From: Mycobacterium sp. ITM-2016-00317
GTDB lineage: Bacteria > Actinomycetota > Actinomycetes > Mycobacteriales > Mycobacteriaceae
Direction of reading: 5' to 3'
Length of the DNA: 64,000 bases
Assembly: GCF_002968295.1 (NCBI RefSeq)
Contig: NZ_CP134399.1
Location: 744,001-808,000, forward strand
Shown: positions 17,130 through 26,785 of the stretch, piece by piece
Position numbering within the stretch: the stretch's first letter is position 1
How the letters are laid out: each line of letters starts with the position of its first letter
Made by a program: the position numbers and the translations under genes
Notes under the pieces: generated by a model
Database searches by the model: none
Seen by the model: the letters and a program-made list of their open reading frames with translations, nothing else
Told to the model about the DNA's origin: nothing

Positions 17130-18035
17130 TCACTTGGCCTCGCGGCGCGACACCGCGGCCGCCAGCGCGCCGCCGATGGCGCCCAGCGCCAGCGCCGACG
17201 GCACACCGATACGGGCGGCCTTGCGCGCGGTGCGGAAGTCGCGGATCTCCCAGCCCCGTTCCCGGGCCAGGTCGCGCAGGTCGGCATCCGGGTTGATGGC
17301 CACCGGGGTGCCGACCAGCGACAGCATCGGGACGTCGTTGAAACTGTCGGAGTAGGCGGTGCACCGGCGCAGGTTCAGGCCCTCGCGGATCGCCAGCGAG
17401 CGCACGGCGTGCGCCTTGCCGGTGCCGTGCAGGATGTCCCCGACCAGCCGGCCGGTGAACACCCCGTCGACCGACTCGGCGACGGTGCCCAATGCGCCGG
17501 TCAGCCCGAGCCGCCGCGCGATGGTGTCGGCGAGCTCGTACGGCGTGGCGGTGACCAGCCACACCTGCTGTCCGGCGTCGAGGTGCATCTGGGCCAGCGC
17601 CCTGGTGCCCGGCCAAATCTTGTCGGCGATGATCTCGTCGTAGATGTCCTCGCCGAGCGCGATCAGCTCGGCCGTCGACCGGCCCTCGATGAACGCCAGC
17701 GCCTTGCGGCGGCCCTCGGCGACGTCGTCGCTGTTCTCCCGGCCGGTGAGCTGGAACTTCGCCTGAGCCAGCGCGAAGCGGGCCAGGTCCTGATAGGTGA
17801 AGTACTCGCGGGCGGCCAGGCCGCGCGCGAAATGCACCAGCGACGATCCGTGCACCAGGGTGTTGTCGACGTCGAAGAACGCGGCCGCGGTCAGATCGGG
17901 CGGGGGCGGCGGCGGGCCGGCGACGGGGTCCAGCGGCTGCGCGAGTCCCTCCGCGGCGACCTCTGCGCTGACCTCACCGGCAAGTTTCTGCGCCCGGCTG
18001 CCTGACCCGGCCTCGGATCCTCCGGTAACGGACAC
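17130..18035 (-). CDS. serB1: HAD-IB family hydrolase, SerB1-like (Rv0505c)
   Basis: A 301-aa HAD phosphatase. Motif I is [13 protein letters not shown] (residues about 52-64), motif II LVTATP, motif III K with GTGKAHAVR, motif [13 protein letters not shown]. The N-terminal 45 residues are Pro/Ala-rich and disordered, and the C-terminus has a short hydrophobic segment ([15 protein letters not shown]). It is annotated as phosphoserine phosphatase in M. tuberculosis, but HAD-IB members also act on phospholipid head-group phosphates, so the substrate is uncertain. It is divergent from the glutaredoxin-like gene. Confidence 0.85.
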   Translation of the reverse strand: MSVTGGSEAGSGSRAQKLAGEVSAEVAAEGLAQPLDPVAGPPPPPPDLTAAAFFDVDNTLVHGSSLVHFARGLAAREYFTYQDLARFALAQAKFQLTGRENSDDVAEGRRKALAFIEGRSTAELIALGEDIYDEIIADKIWPGTRALAQMHLDAGQQVWLVTATPYELADTIARRLGLTGALGTVAESVDGVFTGRLVGDILHGTGKAHAVRSLAIREGLNLRRCTAYSDSFNDVPMLSLVGTPVAINPDADLRDLARERGWEIRDFRTARKAARIGVPSALALGAIGGALAAAVSRREAK

Positions 18036-18074
18036 GGGTACCAGATTAGGTCACCAGCCCGGGATACTGGCGGG

Positions 18075-18329
18075 GTGGATCGACAGGTGGAGCTGCTGAC
18101 GCGGGAGGGCTGCCCGATGTGTGCGGCCGCGGCGGAGCGGCTGGCCGGCCTCGCCGGCGAACTCGGCTTCGTGTTGACCGTCACCGATGTGGACGCCGCG
18201 GCGGCCGCCGGTGACAGCCGGCTGCGCGCCGAGTACGGCGACCGGCTCCCGGTGGTGCTGCTCGACGGGGCCGAGCACAGCTACTGGGAGATCGACGAAC
18301 CCCGGTTGCGCGAGGACCTCACCCACTGA
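18075..18329 (+). CDS. Glutaredoxin-like protein (Rv0508-like)
   Basis: An 84-aa thioredoxin-fold protein. The active site CPMC is in LTREGCPMCAAA, the cis-proline in RLPVVLLDG. This is the glutaredoxin/DUF836 type expected to reduce disulfides in the cytoplasm. GTG start at 18075. It precedes hemA by 78 nt; a separate promoter for hemA lies in the gap. Confidence 0.85.
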   Translation: MDRQVELLTREGCPMCAAAAERLAGLAGELGFVLTVTDVDAAAAAGDSRLRAEYGDRLPVVLLDGAEHSYWEIDEPRLREDLTH

Positions 18330-18347
18330 GAACGCCGGAGAGCAAAT

Positions 18348-18377
18348 TTGGTAGGCCAGCTGGTTAACGACTACCTT
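18348..18377 (+). promoter_or_regulatory. Putative hemA promoter
   Basis: TTGGTA (18348-18353) and TACCTT (18372-18377) are separated by 18 nt and resemble a SigA-type -35/-10 pair. The start site would fall near 18384, giving a leader of about 24 nt with a GAGGGAG Shine-Dalgarno before ATG 18408. Confidence 0.4.
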
Positions 18378-18407
18378 TGATTGCGTGTTGATCGTGGTGA
18401 GGGAGCC

Positions 18408-19778
18408 ATGAGCGTCCTGCTCTTCGGGGTCTCACACCGCAGTGCGCCGGTGTCGGTCCTCGAGCAGTTGAGCACCGACGAACCCGATCAGGCCAAAATC
18501 ATCGAAGAGGTCTTGCGATCCTCGCTGGTGACCGAGGCGATGGTGCTCTCGACCTGCAACCGGGTGGAGATCTACGCCGTCGTCGAGGCGTTCCACGGTG
18601 GCCTGTCCGTGATCGGGCAGGTGCTCTCCGACCACAGCGGAATGTCCCTGCAGGATCTCACCAAATACGCCTACGTGCGCTACGCCGAGGCCGCCGTCGA
18701 ACATCTCTTCTCCGTGGCCGGTGGCCTGGATTCCGCCGTCATCGGCGAGCAGCAGGTGCTGGGCCAGGTACGGCGCGCCTACGCGTCGGCCGAGGCCAAC
18801 CAGTCGGTGGGCCGTACGCTCCATGAGCTGTCGCAGCGGGCCCTGGCCGTGGGCAAGCGGGTGCACTCCGAGACGGGCATCGACGCCGCGGGCGCCTCGG
18901 TGGTCTCCGTCGCCCTGGACACCGCCGAGAAGAAGGTCGGCTCGCTGGCCGGGCGCAGCGCGGTGGTCGTCGGCGCCGGCTCCATGGGCGCGCTGGCCGC
19001 CAAACACCTGGCCCGCGTCGGCGTCGAACGCATCCACGTGGTCAACCGGACCCTGCCGCGCGCCAAGCGCCTGGCCGAGAACATCCGCGCGTACGGCGTC
19101 ACCGCCGAGGCGTTCCCGTTCGACCACCTACCCCCGCTGCTCACCGACGCCGACATCGTCGTCAGCTGCACCGGGGCGGTGCGGCCGGTGGTCTCGCTGG
19201 CCGACGTGCACCGTGGGCTGGCCCACGTCAGAGAACCCAAAGAACTCGTCATCTGCGACCTCGGGATGCCCAGGGACGTCGACCCCGCGGTCGCCGGCCT
19301 GCCCGGTGTGTTCGTGGTCGACATGGAACGCATCCTGCGCGAGCCGACGGCCAAGGCCGCGGCCACCGACGCGGATGCGGCCCGCACGATCGTGGCGGCG
19401 GAAGTCGCCAACTACCTGGCCGGGCAGCGTATGGCCGAGGTCACCCCGACTGTCACCGCGCTTCGTCAGCGCGCTGCCGATGTCGTCGAGGCCGAACTGC
19501 TCAGGCTGGACAACCGGTTGCCCGGACTGGATGCCGGACACCGCGACGAAGTCGCCAACACGGTGCGCCGGGTTGTCGACAAACTGCTGCACGCGCCGAC
19601 GGTGCGGGTCAAGCAGCTGGCCAGCGCGCCAGGCGGCGACAGCTACGCCGAAGCGCTGCGCGAGCTGTTCGAACTCGACCAGCATGCGGTCGACGCCGTT
19701 GCCGGCAGCGAACTGGGACCCATCGCCGGAGGAAATGAAATGGGTTCTCTTGCAATTGATCTCGATAAGACCGAGTGA
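18408..19778 (+). CDS. hemA: Glutamyl-tRNA reductase
   Basis: A 456-aa enzyme that reduces glutamyl-tRNA to glutamate-1-semialdehyde, the entry step of the C5 haem pathway. It has the catalytic Cys50 in [23 protein letters not shown] in the substrate domain, and an NADPH domain with [15 protein letters not shown] and [11 protein letters not shown]. The C-terminal dimerisation helices contain RVKQLA. ATG 18408 is preferred over the upstream in-frame start because GAGGGAG directly precedes it. It heads hemA-hemC-hemD-hemB. Confidence 0.97.
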   Translation: MSVLLFGVSHRSAPVSVLEQLSTDEPDQAKIIEEVLRSSLVTEAMVLSTCNRVEIYAVVEAFHGGLSVIGQVLSDHSGMSLQDLTKYAYVRYAEAAVEHLFSVAGGLDSAVIGEQQVLGQVRRAYASAEANQSVGRTLHELSQRALAVGKRVHSETGIDAAGASVVSVALDTAEKKVGSLAGRSAVVVGAGSMGALAAKHLARVGVERIHVVNRTLPRAKRLAENIRAYGVTAEAFPFDHLPPLLTDADIVVSCTGAVRPVVSLADVHRGLAHVREPKELVICDLGMPRDVDPAVAGLPGVFVVDMERILREPTAKAAATDADAARTIVAAEVANYLAGQRMAEVTPTVTALRQRAADVVEAELLRLDNRLPGLDAGHRDEVANTVRRVVDKLLHAPTVRVKQLASAPGGDSYAEALRELFELDQHAVDAVAGSELGPIAGGNEMGSLAIDLDKTE

Positions 19779-19803
19779 CGCTCGGCCCGCCGAAAGACAT
19801 CAA

Positions 19804-20742
19804 GTGATTCGAATCGGCACCCGGGGAAGCCTGCTGGCCACCACCCAAGCCGGAACTGTGCGCGACGCCCTGATCGCCGCCGGACATGACGCCGAACTCG
19901 TCATCGTCTCCACCGAAGGCGACCGTCGCGCCGACGACCCCATCGCCGACATCGGGGTCGGGGTCTTCACCGCCGCACTGCGCGAGGCGATCGCCGACGG
20001 CGTCGTCGACGCCGCCGTGCACTCGTACAAGGATTTGCCGACAGCGACCGACCCGCGCTTCGTGATCGCCGCGACGCCGGTGCGCGAAGACGCCCGGGAC
20101 GCGTTGGTGGCCCGCGACGGACTGGTGCTCGGCGAGTTGCCGGCGGGCTCGGTGATCGGCACGTCGTCCCCGCGAAGGGCCGCACAGCTTAGAGCACTGG
20201 GTCTCGGTTTGGAAATCCGCCCCCTAAGAGGCAACCTAGATACCAGGTTGAACAGGGTAAGCAGCGGTGAACTCGACGCCATCGTGGTGGCCAGAGCGGG
20301 CTTGGCCCGCATCGGACGCCTCGACATGGTGACCGAATCGTTGGAGCCGGTACAGATGCTGTCGGCGCCCGCGCAGGGAGCTTTGGCAGTCGAGTGCCGC
20401 GCCGGTGACACGGCGCTCGCAGAAGTGTTGTCGCAACTCGATGATGCTGACACGCGGGCGGCGATCACCGCAGAGCGAACCCTGCTGGCCGAACTGGAGG
20501 CGGGTTGCTCCGCACCGGTGGGCGCGATCGCTGAGGTGGTCGAGTCTATCGATGAGGACGGCCGCGTCTTCGAAGAGCTGTCGCTGCGCGGCTGCGTGGC
20601 GACGCTGGACGGATCCGACGTGATCCGCGCGTCCGGTATCGGGACACCCGATCGGGCCCGGGAGCTGGGGCTCTCGGTGGCCGAGGAGCTGTTCGAACTG
20701 GGAGCGCGCGATTTGTTGGACGAAGGCGGGAGAGACAGATGA
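19804..20742 (+). CDS. hemC: Porphobilinogen deaminase (hydroxymethylbilane synthase)
   Basis: A 312-aa enzyme joining four porphobilinogens into hydroxymethylbilane. It has [14 protein letters not shown] at the N-terminus, [29 protein letters not shown], and Cys235 in [10 protein letters not shown], the covalent attachment site of the dipyrromethane cofactor. GTG 19804 lies 25 nt after hemA. Its stop overlaps the hemD start as ATGA (20739-20742). Confidence 0.97.
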   Translation: MIRIGTRGSLLATTQAGTVRDALIAAGHDAELVIVSTEGDRRADDPIADIGVGVFTAALREAIADGVVDAAVHSYKDLPTATDPRFVIAATPVREDARDALVARDGLVLGELPAGSVIGTSSPRRAAQLRALGLGLEIRPLRGNLDTRLNRVSSGELDAIVVARAGLARIGRLDMVTESLEPVQMLSAPAQGALAVECRAGDTALAEVLSQLDDADTRAAITAERTLLAELEAGCSAPVGAIAEVVESIDEDGRVFEELSLRGCVATLDGSDVIRASGIGTPDRARELGLSVAEELFELGARDLLDEGGRDR

Positions 20743-22451
20743 GCTTGCGAGGACGCAAGGGCAAGCCCGGCCGGATCACGTTTGTCGGCTCCGGGCCCGG
20801 TGACCCGGGTCTGCTGACGACGAGGGCCCGTGCGGTGTTGAACAACGCCGCGCTGGTGTTCACCGACCCCGACGTGCCGGAAGCGGTGCTGGCCCTGGTG
20901 GGCTCGGAGCTGCCGCCGCCGTCCGGGCCGTTGCCACCGGTCACCGAGGCGCCGCCGAAATCCGCGGCCGCGGCCAAGCCCGCCGACACCGACGCGGCCG
21001 CCACCCCGGCCGAGGGCGCCAAGCCCGTCGAGGAGGCGGTCATCCCCGGCGGACCGGACGTGCGCCCCGCGCTCGGCGACCCGGCCGAGGTCGCCAAGAC
21101 CCTGGCCACCGAGGCCCGCACCGGAGTCGACGTGGTTCGCCTCGTCGCCGGTGACCCGCTGTCGATCGACGCGGTGATCACCGAGATCAGCGCGCTGGCC
21201 AAGACGCAGCTCACCTTCGAGATCGTGCCCGGCCTGCCCGGCACGTCGGCGGTGCCCACCTACGCGGGTCTGCCGCTGGGTTCCTCGCACACCGTCGCCG
21301 ACGTGCGCGACCCCAACGTCGACTGGGCCGCGCTGGCCGCCGCGCCGGGACCGCTGATCCTGCACGCGACCGCGTCGCACCTGCCGGAGGCGGCACGCAC
21401 ACTGATCGAGTACGGGCTGGCCGACTCCACGCCCGCCGTCGTCACCGCCAATGGCACGACGTGCCAACAGCGTTCGGTGGAGACCACGCTCGGCGGCCTG
21501 CTCGACAAGGCCGTGCTGGACAAGCCCGCCGTCACCGAGCCGGCAGGCCCGCTGACCGGGACGCTGGTGGTCACCCTGGGCCGCACCGTGGCCCACCGCG
21601 CGAAGCTGAACTGGTGGGAGAGCCGCGCCCTGTACGGCTGGACCGTGCTGGTGCCGCGCACCAAGGACCAGGCCGGTGAGATGAGCGACCGGCTCGTCGG
21701 GCACGGCGCACTGCCGATCGAGGTGCCGACCATCGCGGTCGAGCCGCCGCGCAGCCCCGCCCAGATGGAAAGGGCCGTCAAGGGTCTGGTCGACGGCCGG
21801 TTCCAGTGGGTGGTCTTCACCTCCACCAACGCGGTGCGCGCGGTGTGGGAGAAGTTCAACGAGTTCGGCCTCGACGCCCGCGCGTTCTCCGGGGTGAAGA
21901 TCGCCTGTGTCGGACAGGCCACCGCCGAGCGGGTGCGCGAGTTCGGTATCAATCCCGAACTGGTGCCCACCGGCGAGCAGAGCTCGCTGGGTCTGCTCGA
22001 CGAATTCCCGCCCTACGACGAGATTTTCGATCCGGTGAACCGGGTGCTGTTGCCCCGCGCGGACATCGCGACCGAGACGCTGGCCGAGGGGCTGCGCGAA
22101 CTCGGTTGGGAGATCGAGGATGTCACCGCCTACCGCACCGTGCGCGCGGCCCCGCCGCCGGCGCAGACCCGCGAGATGATCAAGACCGGCGGCTTCGACG
22201 CGGTGTGCTTCACCTCGAGCTCGACGGTGCGCAACCTGGTCGGCATCGCGGGTAAACCGCACGCCCGCACCATCGTTGCCTGCATCGGGCCCAAGACCGC
22301 CGAGACCGCAGCGGAGTTCGGGCTGCGGGTGGACGTGCAGCCCGAGGTCGCCGCGGTCGGTCCGCTGGTCGAGGCGCTGGCCGAGCACGCCGCCCGGCTG
22401 CGCGCCGAGGGTGCGTTGCCCCCGCCGCGGAAGAAGAGCCGCCGCCGCTAA
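20739..22451 (+). CDS. hemD: Uroporphyrinogen-III C-methyltransferase/synthase fusion
   Basis: A 570-aa two-domain protein. The N-terminal CobA/SUMT-like domain has the SAM loop [12 protein letters not shown] and [19 protein letters not shown] Pro/Ala-rich insert of about 50 residues (roughly 60-110) replaces part of the catalytic domain, so methyltransferase activity is doubtful. The C-terminal HemD domain (from about 290, [42 protein letters not shown]) closes hydroxymethylbilane into uroporphyrinogen III. The end is basic. It is translationally coupled to hemC. Confidence 0.94.
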   Translation: MSLRGRKGKPGRITFVGSGPGDPGLLTTRARAVLNNAALVFTDPDVPEAVLALVGSELPPPSGPLPPVTEAPPKSAAAAKPADTDAAATPAEGAKPVEEAVIPGGPDVRPALGDPAEVAKTLATEARTGVDVVRLVAGDPLSIDAVITEISALAKTQLTFEIVPGLPGTSAVPTYAGLPLGSSHTVADVRDPNVDWAALAAAPGPLILHATASHLPEAARTLIEYGLADSTPAVVTANGTTCQQRSVETTLGGLLDKAVLDKPAVTEPAGPLTGTLVVTLGRTVAHRAKLNWWESRALYGWTVLVPRTKDQAGEMSDRLVGHGALPIEVPTIAVEPPRSPAQMERAVKGLVDGRFQWVVFTSTNAVRAVWEKFNEFGLDARAFSGVKIACVGQATAERVREFGINPELVPTGEQSSLGLLDEFPPYDEIFDPVNRVLLPRADIATETLAEGLRELGWEIEDVTAYRTVRAAPPPAQTREMIKTGGFDAVCFTSSSTVRNLVGIAGKPHARTIVACIGPKTAETAAEFGLRVDVQPEVAAVGPLVEALAEHAARLRAEGALPPPRKKSRRR

Positions 22452-22460
22452 GGAACTCGC

Positions 22461-22517
22461 CGAAATCGCATTCCGGCAGGCTCGCACGTGATGCCGTCGT
22501 GCTGGAGTGCGATTTCG
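22461..22517. repeat. Palindromic intergenic element, copy A
   Basis: CGAAATCGCATTCC (22461-22474) pairs with GGAGTGCGATTTCG (22504-22517), 13 of 14 positions exact and the other a wobble, around a 29-nt loop. It fills the hemD-hemB gap. It has the same architecture and related arm sequence as the elements at 49208-49265 and 58080-58140. It could act as a terminator, an mRNA stabiliser or a mobile relic. Confidence 0.7.
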
Positions 22518-23511
22518 TGGAAGGTGTAGACATGGCCTTTCCCCGACATCGCCCCAGACGTCTGCGCACCAGCCCGGCGATGCGCGGCTGGTCGCCGAGA
22601 CCACGCTGGAGCCGCGGCATCTGGTGCTGCCGATGTTCGTCGCCGACGGCCTGCGGGAACCGCGGGACATCGCGTCCATGCCCGGGGTCGTGCAGCACAC
22701 CCGGGATTCGCTGCGCCGGGCTGCCGCCGACGCGGTCGGAGCCGGTGTGGGCGGTTTGATGTTGTTCGGTGTGCCCACGGAAGAGGACAAGGACGCCACC
22801 GGCAGCGCCGGGGTCGACCCGGAGGGCATCCTCAACCGTGCGCTGCGGGATCTGGCCCGCGACCTCGGTCAGGACACCGTGCTGATGGCCGACACCTGCC
22901 TCGACGAGTTCACCGACCACGGGCACTGCGGCGTGATCGATGCCATGGGCCGGGTGGACAACGACCTGACCAATCGCCGCTACATCGAAATGGCGCTCGT
23001 GCAAGCGAGTTCGGGCGCCCACGTGGTCAGCCCCAGCGGCATGATGGACGGTCAGGTCGCGGCGATCCGGGACGGCTTGGACGCCGCAGGCCACACCGAC
23101 ACCGCGATCCTGGCCTACGCGGCGAAGTTCGCGTCGGCCTTCTACGGCCCGTTCCGCGAAGCCGTCGGCTCCAGCCTTCAGGGCGACCGGCGCACGTACC
23201 AGCAGGATCCGGGTAACGCCAGGGAAGCGCTGCACGAGGTCGAACTCGACCTCGACGAGGGCGCCGACATCGTGATGGTCAAGCCGGCGATGTCCTACCT
23301 GGACGTGCTGCGCCGGACCGCGGACCTGTCGCCGGTCCCGGTCGCGGCCTATCAGGTGTCGGGTGAGTACTCGATGATCACCGCCGCGGCCCAGAATGGC
23401 TGGATCGATCTGCGTCCCGCGGTGCTGGAGTCGGTCTCCGGAATCCGCCGGGCCGGCGCCGACATCGTGCTGACCTACTGGGCCGCCGATGTGGCCCGCT
23501 GGCTGTCGTGA
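22507..23511 (+). CDS. hemB: Delta-aminolevulinic acid dehydratase, N-terminal frame disturbed
   Basis: It condenses two ALA into porphobilinogen. Core motifs are all present: ADTCLDEFTDHGHCG, SGMMDGQVAAIRDGLD, AYAAKFASAFYGPFREA and the Schiff-base lysine in IVMVKPAMSYLD. The expected start is ATG 22532, whose first codons match mycobacterial HemB (PRHRPRRLRTSPAMR). Around 22585 one base is missing (GCGCGGCTG for an expected GCGCCGGCTG), and the conserved frame from there is open upstream only to GTG 22507. As written the enzyme either has an altered N-terminal arm or the sequence has an error. Confidence 0.9.
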   Translation: MRFRGRCRHGLSPTSPQTSAHQPGDARLVAETTLEPRHLVLPMFVADGLREPRDIASMPGVVQHTRDSLRRAAADAVGAGVGGLMLFGVPTEEDKDATGSAGVDPEGILNRALRDLARDLGQDTVLMADTCLDEFTDHGHCGVIDAMGRVDNDLTNRRYIEMALVQASSGAHVVSPSGMMDGQVAAIRDGLDAAGHTDTAILAYAAKFASAFYGPFREAVGSSLQGDRRTYQQDPGNAREALHEVELDLDEGADIVMVKPAMSYLDVLRRTADLSPVPVAAYQVSGEYSMITAAAQNGWIDLRPAVLESVSGIRRAGADIVLTYWAADVARWLS

Positions 23512-23933
23512 CGGATCCGACCGAGCAGCCGGCCCGACCCGAGGACGTCGACACCGCGATCTTGCTGTGGCTGGTCGCGCTGCCGCTGATGACCGGCGCC
23601 TACGTGCTCGACCTGTTGGTGACTCGGGATCACCCGAACAGCCTGATCCTGGCGCTGTCGCTGGTGTTCGCCGGGATCCTGGTCGCGGTGGTGCTGACCT
23701 TCATGTACCTGCTGCGGCTGGGCTACCGCTGGGCGCGCACGCTGTTGACCGGCGGTGGGATCGCGTCGGTGGTGTACTCGCTGTCCAACCTGTCCGACGG
23801 CCAGCGGCCCGAGACCGCGGCGATGGCGTACGCCGCCGCGGTCATCGTCGGATCTGTGCTGATCGTCGGCGGGGCGTACCTGCTGCACCGCAAGGACTCC
23901 CACGAGTTCTTCACCAGCGGTTCGCTAGGCTGA
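23508..23933 (+). CDS. Small membrane protein downstream of hemB (Rv0513-like)
   Basis: A 141-aa protein with four predicted membrane helices (residues about 18-38, 47-71, 80-98 and 104-127) and a short charged tail. No catalytic motif. GTG 23508 overlaps the hemB stop as GTGA, so it is translationally coupled. Function unknown; possibly a small actinobacterial integral protein of DUF type. Confidence 0.75.
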   Translation: MTDPTEQPARPEDVDTAILLWLVALPLMTGAYVLDLLVTRDHPNSLILALSLVFAGILVAVVLTFMYLLRLGYRWARTLLTGGGIASVVYSLSNLSDGQRPETAAMAYAAAVIVGSVLIVGGAYLLHRKDSHEFFTSGSLG

Positions 23934-23940
23934 CCCGACC

Positions 23941-24387
23941 ATGACCCCGCCGTCGCCGCCCGCCAGGCCCCGCATCGTCGATCTCGCGTTCTGGTGCTTC
24001 GTCGGCGGCGCGGTGATCATGATCGTCGGCGGGCTGATGGCCGCGACCGCGACCTACGACGCCGCGCGGGCAGCGATCCCGTCGGCCGTGTCCGACGATC
24101 AGGTCCGTAACTACCTCACCGTCTACCGGTACAGCGGCGTCGGATCGGTGCTGGTGGCGGCGGCGTTGGCGTTTTTGGCGGGCCGGGCCCGACAAGGTGA
24201 TTCCCGGTTTCGGCTCGCGACGCTGGCCCTGGCCTTCGCCGCGGTGCTGGTGATCGGCCTGCTCGCGCTCGGCGTCGGCGTGGCACAACCGTTGACACTG
24301 CTCGGGTTGCTGCCGGTGCTGATCGGGGCGCTGCTGATGGTTCAGCCCGCGGCACGTCTGTGGTTCCAACAGGAAGACAGCCGATGA
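23941..24387 (+). CDS. Four-helix membrane protein of unknown function
   Basis: A 148-aa protein: a Pro-rich N-terminus, a first helix around residues 14-37, a soluble loop (AAIPSAVSDDQVRNYLTVYRYS), then helices at about 62-78, 85-105 and 110-130. No recognised motif. ATG 23941 lies 7 nt after the previous stop, and its stop overlaps the next ATG (24384). It is part of a chain of four coupled membrane genes after hemB. Confidence 0.72.
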   Translation: MTPPSPPARPRIVDLAFWCFVGGAVIMIVGGLMAATATYDAARAAIPSAVSDDQVRNYLTVYRYSGVGSVLVAAALAFLAGRARQGDSRFRLATLALAFAAVLVIGLLALGVGVAQPLTLLGLLPVLIGALLMVQPAARLWFQQEDSR

Positions 24388-24896
24388 CCGAATCGTCCGA
24401 ACCCGCCGAGCTCACGGGGGCCCGCCCGGAGGTGCTGTTCTCAGAGCAGGGCGCCAGTTGGCTGTGGGTGCTGGCGGGTCCCGCCGCGGGCGTCGCGATG
24501 GCGATGATCCAGCTGACCGCCGGCTACGGCATCCAGTGGGTGGTGCCCGGGCTGTTCTTCGTGCTCGTCACGCTGTTCCTGTCGATCCAGGTCAAGGCCG
24601 CACGCATCCACACCTCGGTGGAGCTGACCACCGAGACGTTGCGCCAGGGCACCGAGGTGCTGCGGACCGACGAGATCGTGCGCATCTACCCCGAGGCCAG
24701 CGGCTCCGAGACCCCCAAGTGGCAGTACGCGCGGGCGCTCGGCGAGCTGACCGGGGTGCCCCGCGGCCGCACCGGCATCGGTCTGCGCCTGACCAACGAC
24801 CGCACCGCCCAGGCCTGGGCGCGCAAGCACCAGCAGTTGCGTGCCGAGCTGACCAACCTGGTCGAGGAGCGGATTCCGCCGGAGCCCGCGTCGTGA
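24384..24896 (+). CDS. Membrane protein with cytosolic C-terminal domain (DUF3093-like)
   Basis: A 170-aa protein with two close membrane helices (residues about 27-50 and 52-70). A soluble domain follows with ELTTETLRQGTEVLRTDEIVRIY and TGIGLRLTNDRTAQAWARKHQQL. The arrangement resembles DUF3093 or PH-like membrane proteins, but I am not certain of the family. ATG 24384 is chosen because it overlaps the preceding stop and removes an unlikely extension. Confidence 0.72.
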   Translation: MTESSEPAELTGARPEVLFSEQGASWLWVLAGPAAGVAMAMIQLTAGYGIQWVVPGLFFVLVTLFLSIQVKAARIHTSVELTTETLRQGTEVLRTDEIVRIYPEASGSETPKWQYARALGELTGVPRGRTGIGLRLTNDRTAQAWARKHQQLRAELTNLVEERIPPEPAS

Positions 24897-25150
24897 GCCG
24901 CAGTGGCGTCGTGCAGCTGCTGCTCGCCGCCGCGGCCGCGGTGGGCTGCGTGCTGAGCTGGCTCGCCGCGAGCCGAGAGGTCGTCGTCGGTCCGGTGCTC
25001 GCCGGGGAGCCGTCGACGACGTCGCTGGTCTACTACCCGCCGCTGCTGACGCTCTCGCTGCTGTTGGCGACGGCTGCGGGCGTCCTCGCCGTGCTCGGCG
25101 TCGCCCGGCTGCGCAGCCACCCCGCTTCCGCCACCTCTCCTGCGGAATAG
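24893..25150 (+). CDS. Two-helix small membrane protein (Rv0514-like)
   Basis: An 85-aa protein with hydrophobic segments at residues about 6-24 and 50-72 and a conserved-looking VVVGPVLAGEPSTTSLVYYPP loop between them. GTG 24893 overlaps the previous stop as GTGA. It ends the hemB-linked chain of membrane genes. Function unknown. Its stop codon is embedded in a GGAATAGCGTTCC motif related to the palindromic elements of this window. Confidence 0.7.
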   Translation: MSRSGVVQLLLAAAAAVGCVLSWLAASREVVVGPVLAGEPSTTSLVYYPPLLTLSLLLATAAGVLAVLGVARLRSHPASATSPAE

Positions 25151-25211
25151 CGTTCCTGGCTGCAGTTGCGGCGCAGTTGACAGCCGTGGGTTCTCACTCG
25201 CGAACTATCCG
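25143..25211. repeat. Degenerate palindromic element, copy D
   Basis: CGGAATAGCGTTCC (25143-25156) is, in reverse complement, almost the same as the right arm of the 49208-49265 element. A weaker partner, GCGAACTATCCG (25200-25211), pairs with it imperfectly across a 43-nt loop. It follows the end of the hemB chain. It may be a decayed family member. Confidence 0.35.
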
Positions 25212-25277
25212 GCACGTGCTGTGGGCCTCGCCACACCGGTATTGGTACAAAGTGCAAATTCTGTAACACTGTCCCTC

Positions 25278-26162
25278 ATGGCCGAGCTGGCGCAGCAGAC
25301 CGAACATCTCGACGACGCATTGCCGCTGGGGCCGCAGTCGCTCGTATGGCGTTACTTCGGCGACAACCGCATGTATCTGATCGGCCCGCGGCCGGCGGTG
25401 CTGCAGAACATGCTCGCCGAGCTGGGCCAGGGCGTCTACGACCACTCGACCTTCTTCGCCGACACCGCCGAGCGGCTCAAGCGCACCATCCCGCCGATCT
25501 TCAACACCGTGTACGGCTCCGAGGACCAGAACGCCGGCCTGCAGGTCCGCGACTTCCACCATCACGTCAAGGGTGAGATGCCGGAGGGCGAGGGTTCCGG
25601 CGGCGGGCGCTACCACGCGCTCGACCCCGAGACGTACTTCTGGGCGCACGCCACGTTCGTCGAGCAGGTCTACTACTTCGCGGACACGTTCGTGAAGCGC
25701 CTGACCCCCGAGGAGCGCGAGCAGATCTGGCTGGAGTCCAAGACGTGGTACCGGCGCTACGGCGTCAGCGACCGCGCGATGCCCGCGACCTACGCCGAGT
25801 TCGAGCAGTACTGGGACCGGATGATGAACGACGTGGTGGTCGCGCACCCGACCGCCAAGTACGGCGTCGGCTACGTCACCAAGGGCTTCCCACGGCCCAA
25901 GGCGATGCACCCGCTGGTGTGGCGCCTGGCCGCCCCGGTGTTCAACCCGCTGGCCGCGTTCCTGACCACCGGCGGCCTGCCGCCGCGGGCGCGGGACCTG
26001 CTCGGGCTGCCCTGGAGCGACAAGCAGGAGCGGCGCTACCAGCGGTTCGCCGCGTTCTGGCGGTCGCGGCCGGTGAACTGGGTCTGGGACCGGCTGCCGA
26101 TGAGCGTGCGCTACAGCGGCTACGCGGTGAAGGGGTATGCCCGTTCCGATGTCCGGCCCTGA
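25278..26162 (+). CDS. Oxygenase MpaB/rubber-oxygenase family protein (DUF2236)
   Basis: A 294-aa helical protein of the latex-clearing/MpaB haem-b oxygenase family. Family residues visible are [20 protein letters not shown] at the start, [12 protein letters not shown] (probable haem-ligand histidines) and the central [21 protein letters not shown]. Substrate unknown; the TetR gene just downstream and overlapping suggests it is inducible. ATG 25278 is chosen over an upstream frame extension. A possible promoter, TTGGTA-16 nt-TAACAC (25242-25269), lies directly before the start. Confidence 0.85.
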   Translation: MAELAQQTEHLDDALPLGPQSLVWRYFGDNRMYLIGPRPAVLQNMLAELGQGVYDHSTFFADTAERLKRTIPPIFNTVYGSEDQNAGLQVRDFHHHVKGEMPEGEGSGGGRYHALDPETYFWAHATFVEQVYYFADTFVKRLTPEEREQIWLESKTWYRRYGVSDRAMPATYAEFEQYWDRMMNDVVVAHPTAKYGVGYVTKGFPRPKAMHPLVWRLAAPVFNPLAAFLTTGGLPPRARDLLGLPWSDKQERRYQRFAAFWRSRPVNWVWDRLPMSVRYSGYAVKGYARSDVRP

Positions 26163-26742
26163 TTCGGCGACCCAGCACATCCTCGACGCCGCCGTCGTCG
26201 AGTTCGAGCGGCACGGCTTCCGCCGCGTCGCGCTCGACGACGTCGCGCGCCGCGCCGGGGTCAGCCGCACCACCATCTACCGACGTTTCGCGAACAAGGA
26301 CGAGCTGGTGGGTGCGGTCATCGAGCGGGAGAACGTCAGGCTGTTCGCCGACATCGCCGCCGAGCTCACCCAGGCCGGCCCGCAATCGAACTACTACGTC
26401 GAAGCGTTCACGCTGTCGATCCTGAAGTTCCGCAGCCACCGGGTGCTGCACCAGATGATCACCGACGAGCCCGGGCTGGTGCTCGAACTGGCCGGTCGCT
26501 ATCACCGGGCCGCGATCGACCGGATGGCGGAGGCGTTGCGGATCATCTTCCCGCCCGGGTTCGCCGAACGCATCGGGCCCGCTGCCGTCGACGAGCTGGC
26601 CGACTGCATCCTGCGCTACGCGGCGATGGTCTTGCTGCTGCCCAGCGCGCACCCGCTGGACACCGCCGAGGACATCCGCGCGTTCGCCAGACAGCACTTC
26701 CTGCCCAGCTTGCCCGCCGCATTGCGCACCGTCACAGCGTGA
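26137..26742 (+). CDS. TetR-family transcriptional regulator
   Basis: A 201-aa repressor. The N-terminal helix-turn-helix (residues about 15-60) has [28 protein letters not shown]. The C-terminal ligand domain is all-helical with [14 protein letters not shown] near the end. It overlaps the MpaB-like gene by 26 nt if ATG 26137 is used; ATG 26149 is a second choice. It probably controls the MpaB-like gene and perhaps the following flavoprotein-P450 genes. Confidence 0.9.
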   Translation: MPVPMSGPDSATQHILDAAVVEFERHGFRRVALDDVARRAGVSRTTIYRRFANKDELVGAVIERENVRLFADIAAELTQAGPQSNYYVEAFTLSILKFRSHRVLHQMITDEPGLVLELAGRYHRAAIDRMAEALRIIFPPGFAERIGPAAVDELADCILRYAAMVLLLPSAHPLDTAEDIRAFARQHFLPSLPAALRTVTA

Positions 26743-26785
26743 CCCCACGTGTTTCGTGGCTCACACATCCGGGCAGCCCGCAGCC

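Noticed and set aside
19800..22835. 1011-codon minus-strand frame over hemC-hemD-hemB
   Set aside because: Antisense to three well-supported haem genes; Arg/Gly/His-rich shadow translation.
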